Below, piece by piece: positions 34,605 to 43,976 of a DNA stretch of 64,000 nt. Source of the DNA: an uncultured Psychroserpens sp. GTDB lineage: Bacteria > Bacteroidota > Bacteroidia > Flavobacteriales > Flavobacteriaceae. The notes beneath the pieces were generated by a model. It did no database searches. It was not told where the DNA came from and saw nothing but the letters and a program-made list of their open reading frames with translations. The stretch lies in NCBI GenBank assembly GCA_947488655.1, contig CANKZZ010000002.1, forward strand, positions 124,001 through 188,000, given 5' to 3'. The translations under genes and the position numbers were made by a program. How positions within the stretch are numbered: position 1 is the stretch's first letter; every line of letters starts with the position of its first letter.

Positions 34605-34647
34605 TTATTAAAAAAGGCTATGTTGTATATATACATCATAGCCTTTT
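34605..34647 (-). terminator. Internal terminator between susE-like gene and amylase gene
   Basis: On the minus strand an 11-bp perfect stem (34647-34637 with 34622-34612), whose loop itself contains GTATATATAC, is followed by TTTTTTAAT. It is placed to reduce read-through into the amylase gene. Confidence 0.82.
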
Positions 34648-34679
34648 AATTTATAATTAAACAATATGATTGTTGTTTA

Positions 34680-35861
34680 CTACTCTAATGTAATTGTTTT
34701 GTTTACTGAATCTATAGTCAATAAATACGTACCATCTGTACCAACAAAAGCAAAGTTAGAATCTCCATCGCCAGCATTTACTAAATTAGCATCAATAGTA
34801 TAACCATCATCTGCATAGAAAGGATAGTTACGACCAGAGTCCCAGTTTGTAGCTTCTGTAAAGAATCTAAAATTGTTATTATCTGCTGTACTTTGAAATT
34901 GTACATTACCAGACCAAACACCATCTCCAGTACATAATAATTCAACTGGTGTTGCCCAATCCCAACCAGCAGTTGGTAATCCAGCTCCAACACCGTAAAG
35001 AATTTCTACTTCACAAGTATCTGCACCTTGAGCACTTCCTAAGGTTATTGTTTTCTCATTAGTATCCATTGTTAAGAAGTATACTCCTGACGTTCCAACA
35101 AATTTAAAGTTAGAATCTCCATCACCAGCATTTTCAAAATTAGAATCTATTGTATAACCTGCGTCTGCATAAAATGGATAGTTACGACCAGAATCCCAGT
35201 TTGTAGCTTCTGTGAAGAATCTAAAGTTAGCGTCACCGTCACTAGTTAATTCAACATTACCAGACCAGATACCATCACCAGTACATTCAAATGCTACTGG
35301 AGTTGCCCAATCCCAACCTGCAGTTGGTAATCCTGCACCTACAGCATATAAAGTTTCTACTTCGCAAATAGCTTCAGTTTCCATACCAGTATCTTCTGGA
35401 AGTACTAAAGTAAGTGCTTGAGCACTAGAAAATACAGGTTCTCCATTATCTCCAATTACAGATTTTAGTCTAAAAGACACATTACCAGTATTTGGTGCAT
35501 CTGTAGTTGGATCGTTGTCAAGACCAGCTTCGTTTGCATATCCAAGCATATCTCCAACTGTTACAGCAATTTCATTAGCAGTTGTAGAACCAACCGGTTC
35601 AGCATCTGTAAAATCACCAAGTATAGATTTTTGTAATTCATACGTAAGGTTAGTTGGTACTCCAGTATCTACTGAATTCCATGTAAAACGCTCAGCTAAG
35701 TTTCCTGCTGTTGCCTGATTTAAGATATATTCTGCTTGAAAAGAGTTAGAAAAACTTAATTCAGAATTATTTGCGATAAAGACAACGTCATCTTCAGTTT
35801 CGCAAGAATTAAAGCCTAATAAGGCTATACATAATAAGGTTAAAAATTTAATATTTTTCAT
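34680..35861 (-). CDS. SusE-like outer-membrane starch-binding lipoprotein with duplicated domain
   Basis: The 393-residue protein has a lipoprotein signal (CIALLGFNSC, Cys ~20). An N-terminal SusE-type domain (~25-165; LSFSNSFQAEYILNQATAG, LTYELQKS) is followed by two near-identical ~118-residue domains. Each starts CEVE-LYxVGAGLPTAGWDWATPV and contains FRFFTEATNWDSGRNYPFYA. Tryptophans and aromatic residues in these repeats suit alpha-glucan binding at the cell surface. It lies between susD and the amylase gene, the usual SusE/SusF place. DNA identity between the copies points to a recent duplication. Confidence 0.87.
   Translation of the reverse strand: MKNIKFLTLLCIALLGFNSCETEDDVVFIANNSELSFSNSFQAEYILNQATAGNLAERFTWNSVDTGVPTNLTYELQKSILGDFTDAEPVGSTTANEIAVTVGDMLGYANEAGLDNDPTTDAPNTGNVSFRLKSVIGDNGEPVFSSAQALTLVLPEDTGMETEAICEVETLYAVGAGLPTAGWDWATPVAFECTGDGIWSGNVELTSDGDANFRFFTEATNWDSGRNYPFYADAGYTIDSNFENAGDGDSNFKFVGTSGVYFLTMDTNEKTITLGSAQGADTCEVEILYGVGAGLPTAGWDWATPVELLCTGDGVWSGNVQFQSTADNNNFRFFTEATNWDSGRNYPFYADDGYTIDANLVNAGDGDSNFAFVGTDGTYLLTIDSVNKTITLE
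34683..35364 (-). repeat. Tandem in-frame duplication inside the SusE-like gene
   Basis: Two copies of a ~330-nt segment repeat with a 354-nt period (118 codons); for example GGATAGTTACGACCAGA occurs at 34822 and again at 35176 with only scattered substitutions around it. Confidence 0.85.
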
Positions 35862-35873
35862 GTTCGTTATTTT

Positions 35874-37499
35874 TTAGTATCCTTCGTTTTGTTGTAAATT
35901 AGTATTAACTCCTAAGTCTGATGCAGGTATTGGCATCACATCTCTAAAAGGTTCGGTTGTTACACCTTGTGGTACGTTTCCTTTAAATGCCCAGATGCCT
36001 TGATCTGAAAATTGTCCGAAACGAATTAAATCTGTTCGTCTATGTGCTTCCCAGAATAACTCACGAGATCTTTCAGCTAAAATAAAATCTAGATTTAAAT
36101 CTCCAGACGAAATGTTACCACTTGTATCTCCATAAGCTCTTACTCTTAATTCATTGATGTAACCAACAGCCACATCTGTGCTTCCGCCACCACCACGAAG
36201 ATTTGCTTCTGCATACATTAAGTAAACATCTGCTAATCTAAACATTGGAAAGTCGGTATCTATAAAATCTCCACTTGAATCTGATCCAGGGTTACCGTTA
36301 ACATCTACGTTTTTAAATTTAGCAATAGCAAAACCTTGGTTAAATGGAGATGTTGCTGCAATTTCTTTAGTTTGGCCATCTGTAAAAAATAGTGCTCTAC
36401 CATCTGCCGAGTTTTCTTCATCAGGAAATTGCTCTACAAATGTTGGTGTAGTTCTAACACCAGCCCAACCACCGTTGATACCAAAATCTGCAGCACTCAT
36501 TGCACCACCAACTGGAGCATGCACTAAAAATGTCATTCCTCCAAACGATTGTGTGTTTAGGCCATCAAAAGTAATTGGAAAAATTACTTCATTTTGTGCA
36601 CCATTAGAGTCATTGTCTGCTAAGAATAATTGAAAATAAGGATTTGTTGGTATAACGTATCCTGCGTTAATTATATTAGTTGTATACGTAATTACTTCAG
36701 CATTTCTAGGTGTACCAGTATAAACTTCTGCATTTAAATATAATTTAGATAATAATGTCCACACTGCAGCTTGATCTGCACGACCATATTCATTTTGTCT
36801 TGCACCTACAATAGCATCTTCTATATCTAATAATTCTGATTCGACATATGTAAATAAATCACCTCTTTGAATTTGTGGTGGTAAAAATGCACCAATTGGG
36901 TCATTTTCTGTTACAAATGGTACATTAGCAAATAAATCCATTGCATGCCAATAGCTTAATGCTCTTAAAAATCTAGCTTCGGCTCTGTAATTTTGAATTT
37001 CTGCTCTTAAATCTGCATCAACACCTCTTTCATCAAGTTTAGCATCTGTAGTTTGACGTAAAAACTCATTGTTTAAGGCAACTTGATAAAATATACGACT
37101 GTACATTGTTCTAATAAATTCATTACCAGAGGTCCAAGTTTGACCATGTAAATCTTTTATTGTTCCATCATTCCAACCAATTAAAGCTTCATCGGTTGTT
37201 AATTCTTGCATTTTCCAATATAAACGTAAGTAATTAGAAAAACCTTCATCTAATCCAGTTAAATCAGGATTTCCTGCAGGACCATCTTGTCCACTTAAAG
37301 AAATACCTGCATATAACTTAGCCAAGAATTGCTTGTAAGCTGCTGGATCTTCAAAGGCTGCATCAGCAGTAAGACGTCCGTCTTCTGGCTGTAAGTCTAA
37401 GTTACTTTCACACGACTGTACAAATAGTACTAATGTAAAGGCAACAAAAACATATTTAAGTGTTCTCATCATAGCTTTTAAATATTTATTATTATTCAT
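35874..37499 (-). CDS. susD: SusD/RagB family nutrient-binding lipoprotein
   Basis: The 541-residue lipoprotein has signal FVAFTLVLFVQSC and an early LDLQPEDGRLTADAAF segment typical of SusD (family motif LxxxPxxxxT). Internal TPR-like helices (AEARFLRALSYWHAMDLFANVPFV) and the C-terminal LAERSRELFWEAHRRTDLIRFGQF with MPIPASDLGVNTNLQQNEGY are diagnostic. SusD caps the SusC channel and binds the glycan. It lies 13 nt after susC and 12 nt before the susE-like gene. Confidence 0.96.
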   Translation of the reverse strand: MNNNKYLKAMMRTLKYVFVAFTLVLFVQSCESNLDLQPEDGRLTADAAFEDPAAYKQFLAKLYAGISLSGQDGPAGNPDLTGLDEGFSNYLRLYWKMQELTTDEALIGWNDGTIKDLHGQTWTSGNEFIRTMYSRIFYQVALNNEFLRQTTDAKLDERGVDADLRAEIQNYRAEARFLRALSYWHAMDLFANVPFVTENDPIGAFLPPQIQRGDLFTYVESELLDIEDAIVGARQNEYGRADQAAVWTLLSKLYLNAEVYTGTPRNAEVITYTTNIINAGYVIPTNPYFQLFLADNDSNGAQNEVIFPITFDGLNTQSFGGMTFLVHAPVGGAMSAADFGINGGWAGVRTTPTFVEQFPDEENSADGRALFFTDGQTKEIAATSPFNQGFAIAKFKNVDVNGNPGSDSSGDFIDTDFPMFRLADVYLMYAEANLRGGGGSTDVAVGYINELRVRAYGDTSGNISSGDLNLDFILAERSRELFWEAHRRTDLIRFGQFSDQGIWAFKGNVPQGVTTEPFRDVMPIPASDLGVNTNLQQNEGY

Positions 37500-37512
37500 T
37501 TTTCTTTCTTAA

Positions 37513-40401
37513 TTAAAATGTGAAATTTAATCCTAGAACATATTGTTGTGGTCTTGGATAAAAATTATTATCAATACCATTAGAAAGTTCTGGGTCTAAT
37601 CCATCATACTTAGAAATCGTTAAAAGATTAGTTGCTGTAAATGAAGCTCTAAGTTTTATCTTTTCAAAAGGAATTAAATATCCTATTGATACGTTGTCTA
37701 ATTTCACAAAATCAGCTCTCTGAATATATAAATCTGAGAATAAATTTTGATTTTGGAAATTTGTGTCTAAAACACTAACGTGTCCATTTGGATAATAATT
37801 TCCAGGAGCACCTATAATAGTGTTTGTATTACCTCTATCTGAAGCAACGTTATCATAAACATAATTTCCAAAGCTTCCTCTAAAAGTAAAGCTAAAGTCG
37901 AAATTTTTGTAGCTCATATTACTTGTGAAACCTGCATAGGCATCTGGAGTTGCTTTTTTGTATGCTTGTCTATCTGCTTCTGTAATTTGATTATCTCCAT
38001 TAACATCTACGTAAGCCCCTTCAATCGGGTTTCCAGCATTGTCATAAACCTGTCTGAAAACGAAAAATGTTGTTGGGTCGTATCCTGGTCTCCATAATTG
38101 AATATTGTTACCAACACCACCAGAAATACCTCCTTGAGGGATAAAGAACTCAGGGTCGCCACTTAAGTTAAGTTTTGTAATCTCATAATCTTGGAAAGTT
38201 ACGTTAACACCTAAATCCCAGTTAAAGTTTTCTGATTGTGCAACTTTACCATTTAAACTAAGTTCTAAACCTCTACTCACTGTATTACCAACATTAGTTA
38301 ATAATAAATCTGATAGGTTAGAACCAGCAGCTGTAGGAACTGTAGCTAATAAATCTTCTGTTTCTTTATAATAAGCATCGATTGTACCTGTTAATCTATT
38401 ATCTAACAAACCAAAGTCAACTGCAACGTTATATTGTGTAGTTTCTTCCCATTTAAGATTTTCGTCAAATTCTTCTGGTCTTAAAGTTGTTAAGAACTGG
38501 TCTCCAATTTGTACAGATGCATCACCTGTTCCTGGAGTATAAAGTCCTAAAAATGCGTAGTTAAGTCCTATTTCTTGTTGACCAGTAACACCCCAACCAG
38601 CTCTAAGCTTTAAGTTTGAAAAGAAAGAGTCTTGCATAAAATCTTCATTAGATATCTTCCAACCTACAGAAGCTCCTGGGAAACTACTCCAACGATTATC
38701 TTCACTAAATCTTGAAGAACCATCTCGTCTGTAACTCAATGAAACTAAATATCTATCTTTAATATCAAAACTAGCTCTAGCAAAGTATGACTCTAGAGAG
38801 TTTCTATTAACATTGGCTAAACGGTCTACAAAAATACCGTTGTTACCTGTGTCTCTACCGCCAGATTGTCTGTAAAATTCTTGATAAGCATGACCTACAG
38901 TTAAATCTACATTAGTATCTATAGACTCTACATCCTTTTTATAGTTTAAATAAAAGTCAAGAGCAGAGTTTCTATCTAATCCATCATAAAGGTTTCTAAA
39001 AGCAAATGCATCTGGATTTGTTGGTGTAGCAGCATTAAATTGTGCGCCATCATTTTCAGAGTAATCTATACCTGCATTCATATTAAATCTCAAGTCCTTT
39101 AAGAACCAAAACCTATAATCTACATTGAAATTAGAAATAAGCCGTTTGTTTTTTGATCTATTCTGATTATTTTCTAATAAAAATAAAGGGTTTACAGGTG
39201 CTAATGTTTCGCCTATATAATTAAAAAATTGTCCGTTAGCAGTGTAAGGTGATTGTGTAGGATCAAAAGCAATTGCAGAGCCAATAGCGCCTCCATCGGC
39301 ATAGTTATATTCGTCAATTACACCTTTTGCAGTTAATGTTAATTTTAAATCATTGTCTAAAAGACGTTGTACAAAAGAGGTGTTGATAGCATTACGCTCA
39401 TATAATCCACCATCTAATACTCCTTCTTGTGAAGCGTGATTAAAATTTATTCTGAAATTGAAATTCTCAAAACCTTTTGATGCTGTTAAATTATGTATTG
39501 CACCAACAGCTGTTGTGTAAATTTCATCTTGCCAATTAGTATTTGAATTTCCATTAAGACTTGGGTCATAACCATCTGCAGTTTGAGCGATAGCTCTAAA
39601 TTGATCTGCATTTAAAACATCTACAAAATCGTTTACTTGTTGTATAGATGCTTTTAAATCATATTCAAATTTTAAAGGACTATTTGTCTTTCCTTTCTTT
39701 GTTGTAATTAATATAACACCGTTTGATGCTCTAGAACCATAAATAGCTGTAGCAGATGCATCTTTTAATATTACAAAATCTTCAATATCGTTAGGGTTAA
39801 TTGCATTTAATTGTCCCCTAACTCCTTGCACTCCTCTTTGGTCTAATGGTAAACCATCAACAACAATTAATGGAGAGTTTGTAGCAGATAGTGAAGCACC
39901 ACCACGAATTCTAATCTCTGCACCTTCTCCAGGAGCACCACTATTAGAAGTTACTCTTACACCAGCAGATTTACCTGCCAAAAGTTGTTCTGGAGCAACA
40001 ATTGCTCCTTTGTTAAATTCTTCGTCACCAACCTTTTCAACAGCTCCTGTTGCATCTTGTTTTGTCGTAGAACCGTATCCAATTAAAACAATTTCGTCTA
40101 GTTGCCCAGCGTCTTCGGTTAATGATACATTAAAAGGTGATTGACCTGTAAATGTGACTTCTTTTGTAGAATATCCTAAATAAGAAAATACTAAAATATC
40201 ACCTTCATTGACAGTAATTGAATATTTACCATCAAAATCGGTAGATGCTCCAGTTGTAGTTCCTTTTACAAGGATGTTAACACCTGGTAGCGGTAATGCG
40301 TTAGCTTCATCTGTAACTGTACCTGTAATTTTGGTTTGACCAAATAGTGTAGCAGGTAATAAAAATGCCAGTATGAGTAAGCTATTTAAAAATGTCTTCA
40401 T
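37513..40401 (-). CDS. susC: SusC/RagA family TonB-dependent receptor
   Basis: The 962-residue protein has a signal peptide (LLILAFLLPATLFGQ). A carboxypeptidase-D-like regulatory domain follows (KITGTVTDEANALPLPGVNI, then FDGKYSI), then a plug domain with EIVLIGYG and DASATAIYGSRASNGVILI. A 22-strand barrel ends in YVLGLNFTF. It imports maltodextrins through the outer membrane with TonB energy and partner SusD. No FecR-type signalling extension is present. It is the first gene of the minus-strand arm, divergent from the lacI-type regulator. Confidence 0.96.
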   Translation of the reverse strand: MKTFLNSLLILAFLLPATLFGQTKITGTVTDEANALPLPGVNILVKGTTTGASTDFDGKYSITVNEGDILVFSYLGYSTKEVTFTGQSPFNVSLTEDAGQLDEIVLIGYGSTTKQDATGAVEKVGDEEFNKGAIVAPEQLLAGKSAGVRVTSNSGAPGEGAEIRIRGGASLSATNSPLIVVDGLPLDQRGVQGVRGQLNAINPNDIEDFVILKDASATAIYGSRASNGVILITTKKGKTNSPLKFEYDLKASIQQVNDFVDVLNADQFRAIAQTADGYDPSLNGNSNTNWQDEIYTTAVGAIHNLTASKGFENFNFRINFNHASQEGVLDGGLYERNAINTSFVQRLLDNDLKLTLTAKGVIDEYNYADGGAIGSAIAFDPTQSPYTANGQFFNYIGETLAPVNPLFLLENNQNRSKNKRLISNFNVDYRFWFLKDLRFNMNAGIDYSENDGAQFNAATPTNPDAFAFRNLYDGLDRNSALDFYLNYKKDVESIDTNVDLTVGHAYQEFYRQSGGRDTGNNGIFVDRLANVNRNSLESYFARASFDIKDRYLVSLSYRRDGSSRFSEDNRWSSFPGASVGWKISNEDFMQDSFFSNLKLRAGWGVTGQQEIGLNYAFLGLYTPGTGDASVQIGDQFLTTLRPEEFDENLKWEETTQYNVAVDFGLLDNRLTGTIDAYYKETEDLLATVPTAAGSNLSDLLLTNVGNTVSRGLELSLNGKVAQSENFNWDLGVNVTFQDYEITKLNLSGDPEFFIPQGGISGGVGNNIQLWRPGYDPTTFFVFRQVYDNAGNPIEGAYVDVNGDNQITEADRQAYKKATPDAYAGFTSNMSYKNFDFSFTFRGSFGNYVYDNVASDRGNTNTIIGAPGNYYPNGHVSVLDTNFQNQNLFSDLYIQRADFVKLDNVSIGYLIPFEKIKLRASFTATNLLTISKYDGLDPELSNGIDNNFYPRPQQYVLGLNFTF

Positions 40402-40436
40402 AAAATATTTTTAAAGTTAGTTGCTTTGTTAATTGA

Positions 40437-40453
40437 TTATATTTTCACTTCTA
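40437..40453. repeat. 17-nt element, copy 1 (susC side)
   Basis: TTATATTTTCACTTCTA recurs exactly at 41815-41831, upstream of the MFS gene. It lies 36 nt before the susC start codon. Confidence 0.55.
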
Positions 40454-40501
40454 GGGTTAAAACTATGTAAATTTTATGTTAACGTATTATATAATAAGTT
40501 G

Positions 40502-40515
40502 CGAAAACGTTTTCG
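40502..40515. promoter_or_regulatory. Likely LacI-family operator
   Basis: CGAAAACGTTTTCG is a perfect palindrome with a central CG, the standard form of LacI/CcpA-type operators. It is ~100 nt upstream of susC and ~185 nt upstream of the regulator gene. Confidence 0.78.
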
Positions 40516-40700
40516 TGTTAAAAACTTTTTCGATTTTAACAGAAACTACTATGTTTTAGCCTAAAATTATCAATTTTGTAAAAAAAGAATACCTTTATTG
40601 CTAACTTCGAACTCAAAATAATAAAATTCAATAGAACACGCAACCTATTGTTTAACTTATTTAAAAAAATTTTAAACAAAAATAATTCCTTTTTTAATTA

Positions 40701-41762
40701 ATGAAAAGAAAAATAACCCTAAAACAAATTGCCAAAGAACTTGATGTTTCAATATCGACAGTATCAAAAGCGCTAAGAAATAGTATAGAAATTAGTGAAG
40801 ATACTCGTCAAAAAGTGCAAGCTTTTGCAAAACTTTACAACTATAGACCAAATAATATCGCTTTAAGTTTAAAAAACAGAAAGACTAAAACAATTGGAAT
40901 TATTATTCCTGAAATTGTTCATCACTTTTTTTCCAAGGTTATAACAGGTATTGAGTTAGTAGCTAATAAACGTGGTTATAATGTTATAGTTGGGTTGTCT
41001 AATGAGTCATTTGATAAAGAAGTCATTAATATGCAAATGTTAGCAAATGGCAGTATAGATGGCTTTATCCTTTCAATAGCCAAAGAAACTTTACAGCAGC
41101 AGGATTATCATCATTTTACAGAAACTATCAATCAAGGGATGCCAATTGTTATGTTTGATCGTGTGGTTAATGAGATACCTTGCGATAAAGTTATTGTTGA
41201 TGACGTAAAAGGAGCTAAGCAAGCTGTTGAAAAATTGATAAAAAATGGTTGTAAAAATATAGCTATTATTTCTACAAAAGATTACGTGAGTGTTGGTAAA
41301 TTACGTACTCAAGGATACCTAGACGCCTTAGAAGATCATAAAATAACGCCTAAAGCTTCTTTAATTCTAAAAATTGAAGATAAATTAATGTCAGATGATC
41401 ATCTAGACAAATTGGAGAAAGAAATCGAACAATTATTTCAATCAAATAAATCTATTGACGGTATTTTTGCAGTTAATGAGTTATATGCAGTTACCGCAAT
41501 AAAGGTGGCAAGAAAACTAGGTCTGGAAATTCCTAAATCGCTACAGGTTATAAGTTTTAGTGATGGTGTATTGTCAAAACATTCTACACCAAGCTTGACT
41601 ACTGTAAGTCAACACGGACAAGAAATTGGAGAAGAGGCAGCTAACTTGTTAATTAATAGGTTAGAATCTGAAGAGACTGATTATAATGATGAGACAGATG
41701 AAGTCTACGAAACAGTCGTTATTGAAACCAATTTAATAGAACGAGAATCTACCAAAAATTAG
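40701..41762 (+). CDS. LacI family transcriptional regulator of the alpha-glucan locus
   Basis: The 353-residue protein has the N-terminal LacI helix-turn-helix and hinge (LKQIAKELDVSISTVSKALRNS, YNYRPNNIALSLKNRKT) and a periplasmic-binding-protein-like effector domain (IGIIIPEIVHHFFSKVITGIE, then VPFDRV-like MFDRV at ~155, ISFSDG at ~288). It should sense a maltooligosaccharide or derivative in the cytoplasm and bind the palindrome at 40502-40515. In Bacteroides the sus locus uses SusR instead; a LacI-type regulator is the usual flavobacterial arrangement. Whether it represses or activates cannot be told. Confidence 0.92.
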   Translation: MKRKITLKQIAKELDVSISTVSKALRNSIEISEDTRQKVQAFAKLYNYRPNNIALSLKNRKTKTIGIIIPEIVHHFFSKVITGIELVANKRGYNVIVGLSNESFDKEVINMQMLANGSIDGFILSIAKETLQQQDYHHFTETINQGMPIVMFDRVVNEIPCDKVIVDDVKGAKQAVEKLIKNGCKNIAIISTKDYVSVGKLRTQGYLDALEDHKITPKASLILKIEDKLMSDDHLDKLEKEIEQLFQSNKSIDGIFAVNELYAVTAIKVARKLGLEIPKSLQVISFSDGVLSKHSTPSLTTVSQHGQEIGEEAANLLINRLESEETDYNDETDEVYETVVIETNLIERESTKN

Positions 41763-41770
41763 ATTTACTA

Positions 41771-41799
41771 TTGAAAATTCAAAATCTTTAGTATATTTA
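41771..41799 (+). promoter_or_regulatory. Candidate promoter of the plus-strand PUL arm
   Basis: TTG (41771-41773), 18 nt, then TATATTTA (41792-41799) is a near-consensus promoter 89 nt before the MFS start. Confidence 0.55.
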
Positions 41800-41806
41800 C
41801 GCCTTA

Positions 41807-41845
41807 ATCAAAACTTATATTTTCACTTCTACATTAAGTTTTGAT
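41807..41845. promoter_or_regulatory. 11-bp inverted repeat with 17-nt loop containing the shared element
   Basis: ATCAAAACTTA (41807-41817) and TAAGTTTTGAT (41835-41845) are perfect complements. The arms and 17-nt loop overlap the 17-mer TTATATTTTCACTTCTA (41815-41831). It would start about where the mRNA starts, so it may be an RNA hairpin in the leader or a spaced operator. Confidence 0.6.
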
Positions 41846-41888
41846 GAGTTTTACGCTTGTCAATAGTATTAATTAATAATATACTATT

Positions 41889-43274
41889 ATGAAAAAGCGC
41901 GTATTAGGTTTTTGGGAAATCTGGAACATGAGTTTTGGTTTTCTAGGAATCCAATTTGGTTTTGCACTACAAGGAGGCTTTATGTCTCGAATATTTCAAA
42001 CGCTTGGAGCAGAGAAAGATGCTATTCCATTATTATGGATTGCAGCACCTCTTACAGGATTGCTTGTACAGCCAATTATTGGTTATATGAGTGATAGAAC
42101 TTGGCATCCAAAATTGGGTCGACGTAGACCTTATTTTTTAATAGGTGCTATATTAAGTTCTTTAGCTTTATTCTTTGTTCCCTACTCTCCAGCATTGTGG
42201 ATAGCAGCTGGATTTTTATGGGTTTTAGATGCTTCAATTAATGTATCAATGGAACCTTTTAGAGCATTGGTGGCAGATAAATTAACAGAATCACAAAGAA
42301 CATACGGATTTGTAGTTCAAACCTTAATTATTGGTATTGGTACATGGGTAGCAAGTAATTTACCTTGGATGGTATCTCAACTTGGTGTTAGCGATTCTGC
42401 AGATTCTGGAGTAATTACAGATTCGGTTAAAATCGCATTTGCAATTGGAGCTTTTGTTTTTTTAGTAAGTATTCTATATACAATATTTACTACTTCAGAA
42501 TATCCTCCAGAAGACATGGAAGAATTCGAACGTGAGAAAGCTAGAAAAAACCAATTCATTCCAGATATTTTAAATAATATTGGAAATATGCCTCTAACAA
42601 TGAAAAAGTTAGGAATCATACAGTTCTTTTCTTGGTTTGCATTTTTTACCATGTGGAGTTTGGCAAATCCTGCTTTAACCGAACATGTATTTAATACACC
42701 AGCTCCAGTGCAATCGGCTTATGACTTGACGATTCCTGCACAAGTAGAAGCTTTTGAAATTGTAAACACAGCATTCCAAAAATCATCAAATTTAGTAGGT
42801 TCAGCAATGGGTATATATGGATTGTCATCAATGGCATTCGCACTGCTCTTAGTTTTGTACACTTCTAAGAAAAATATTAATAGAAAATATGTACATATGT
42901 TTTCGCTAATATTAGGAGGACTAGGTTTTATATTTATGTATTACGCATCTCCCGAAAATTTAAAATGGTGCTTTGTACTAATAGGTATTTCTTGGGGAAG
43001 TATTCTTTCCATGCCATATGCCATGTTATCAAGTTCTGTTGACCCTAATAAAATGGGAATGTTCATGGGAATCTTTAATATGTTTATTGTTATACCTCAA
43101 ATTATAGCAGCTTTAGGTGGTATTAATTTTGTTTCAGGACTACTTGGTGAAGAAGCAATTAATGCGATGACTGTTGCTGGAATAAGTTTAATTATCGCAG
43201 GGTTTTGTAACCTTTTAATAACAAACAAACAAGCCATTTCTTATCAACCAGATTTAACTCAAATTAATGACTAA
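41889..43274 (+). CDS. MFS sugar transporter (maltose/maltodextrin type)
   Basis: The 461-residue protein has about 12 membrane helices, starting KRVLGFWEIWNMSFGFLGIQFGFALQGGFMSRIFQTLGA. The conserved loop GYMSDRTWHPKLGRRRPYFLIGA after helix 2 or 3 is the MFS/GPH sugar-transporter signature, and the protein resembles the SLC45-type family. It should import maltose or short maltodextrins across the inner membrane by cation symport. It heads an operon with pgmB (8-nt overlap) and GH65, which together degrade the imported sugar. Confidence 0.9.
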   Translation: MKKRVLGFWEIWNMSFGFLGIQFGFALQGGFMSRIFQTLGAEKDAIPLLWIAAPLTGLLVQPIIGYMSDRTWHPKLGRRRPYFLIGAILSSLALFFVPYSPALWIAAGFLWVLDASINVSMEPFRALVADKLTESQRTYGFVVQTLIIGIGTWVASNLPWMVSQLGVSDSADSGVITDSVKIAFAIGAFVFLVSILYTIFTTSEYPPEDMEEFEREKARKNQFIPDILNNIGNMPLTMKKLGIIQFFSWFAFFTMWSLANPALTEHVFNTPAPVQSAYDLTIPAQVEAFEIVNTAFQKSSNLVGSAMGIYGLSSMAFALLLVLYTSKKNINRKYVHMFSLILGGLGFIFMYYASPENLKWCFVLIGISWGSILSMPYAMLSSSVDPNKMGMFMGIFNMFIVIPQIIAALGGINFVSGLLGEEAINAMTVAGISLIIAGFCNLLITNKQAISYQPDLTQIND

Positions 43275-43965
43275 AAAAGGATTCATATTCGATTTAGATG
43301 GTGTCATTGTAGATACCGCAAAATATCATTTCCTAGCATGGAGAAAACTCGCTAAGGGTGTTGGAGTAGATTTTACTGAAATTCAAAACGAACAACTTAA
43401 AGGCGTTAGCAGACAAAAATCACTTGAGAAAATTCTAGAATGGGGAAACAAGACGCTTCCTGAAAAGGAATTTAATAGACTTATGTCTCTCAAAAATGAA
43501 GATTATTTAACTCATGTTGAAAACATGAAAGAGGATGAAATCTTGCCTGATGTGCCTAAAGTATTAAACTATTTAATTAGTAAAGAGCAGCCATTAGCGT
43601 TAGGATCTGCAAGTAAAAATGCTCATACTATTTTAGATAAAGTTAATCTCCTTGAGAAATTTGATGCTATCGTAGATGGTAATGGAGTTAAAATAGGAAA
43701 ACCAAACCCAGAAGTATTTTTAAATGCTGCAAAATTGTTAGGCGTTAATCCTAATGATTGTATCGTCTTTGAAGATGCAAAAGCAGGTATTGAAGCAGCC
43801 AATGCTGCTAATATGATTTCTATAGGTATTGGAGAACCATCAGTATTAAACGAAGCAGATTATGTATTTAAGGATTTTACTGAAATTTCTCTAGATTTTC
43901 TAGAAGACATCATGTCAAATAAAATAATCAAACAAACAAAAACTAATTTATCAATTGATAAATAA
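43267..43965 (+). CDS. pgmB: Beta-phosphoglucomutase
   Basis: The 232-residue HAD-family protein has the nucleophile motif F-D9-L-D11-GVIVDTAKYHFLAW, LGSASKNA and VFEDAKAGIEAANAANM, all typical of beta-PGM. The enzyme converts beta-glucose-1-phosphate, released by the inverting maltose phosphorylase, to glucose-6-phosphate. The neighbouring GH65 gene starts 11 nt later and confirms the role. It overlaps the MFS gene by 8 nt. It is cytoplasmic and of typical size, apart from a ~12-residue charged C-terminal extension (IIKQTKTNLSIDK). Confidence 0.95.
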   Translation: MTKKGFIFDLDGVIVDTAKYHFLAWRKLAKGVGVDFTEIQNEQLKGVSRQKSLEKILEWGNKTLPEKEFNRLMSLKNEDYLTHVENMKEDEILPDVPKVLNYLISKEQPLALGSASKNAHTILDKVNLLEKFDAIVDGNGVKIGKPNPEVFLNAAKLLGVNPNDCIVFEDAKAGIEAANAANMISIGIGEPSVLNEADYVFKDFTEISLDFLEDIMSNKIIKQTKTNLSIDK

Positions 43966-43976
43966 TTTATAGATAT

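Larger units (their letters stand above)
40402..40700. other. 299-nt divergent regulatory region of the PUL
   Basis: It separates susC (minus) from the LacI-family gene (plus). It holds a perfect 14-bp CG-centred palindrome (40502-40515) and a 17-nt element shared with the MFS upstream region (40437-40453). AT-rich sequence in between has no exact TAnnTTTG box for susC (TAGTTTTA on the minus strand is the closest). TAACTTCG at 40602-40609 is a weak candidate -7 for the regulator. Confidence 0.6.
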
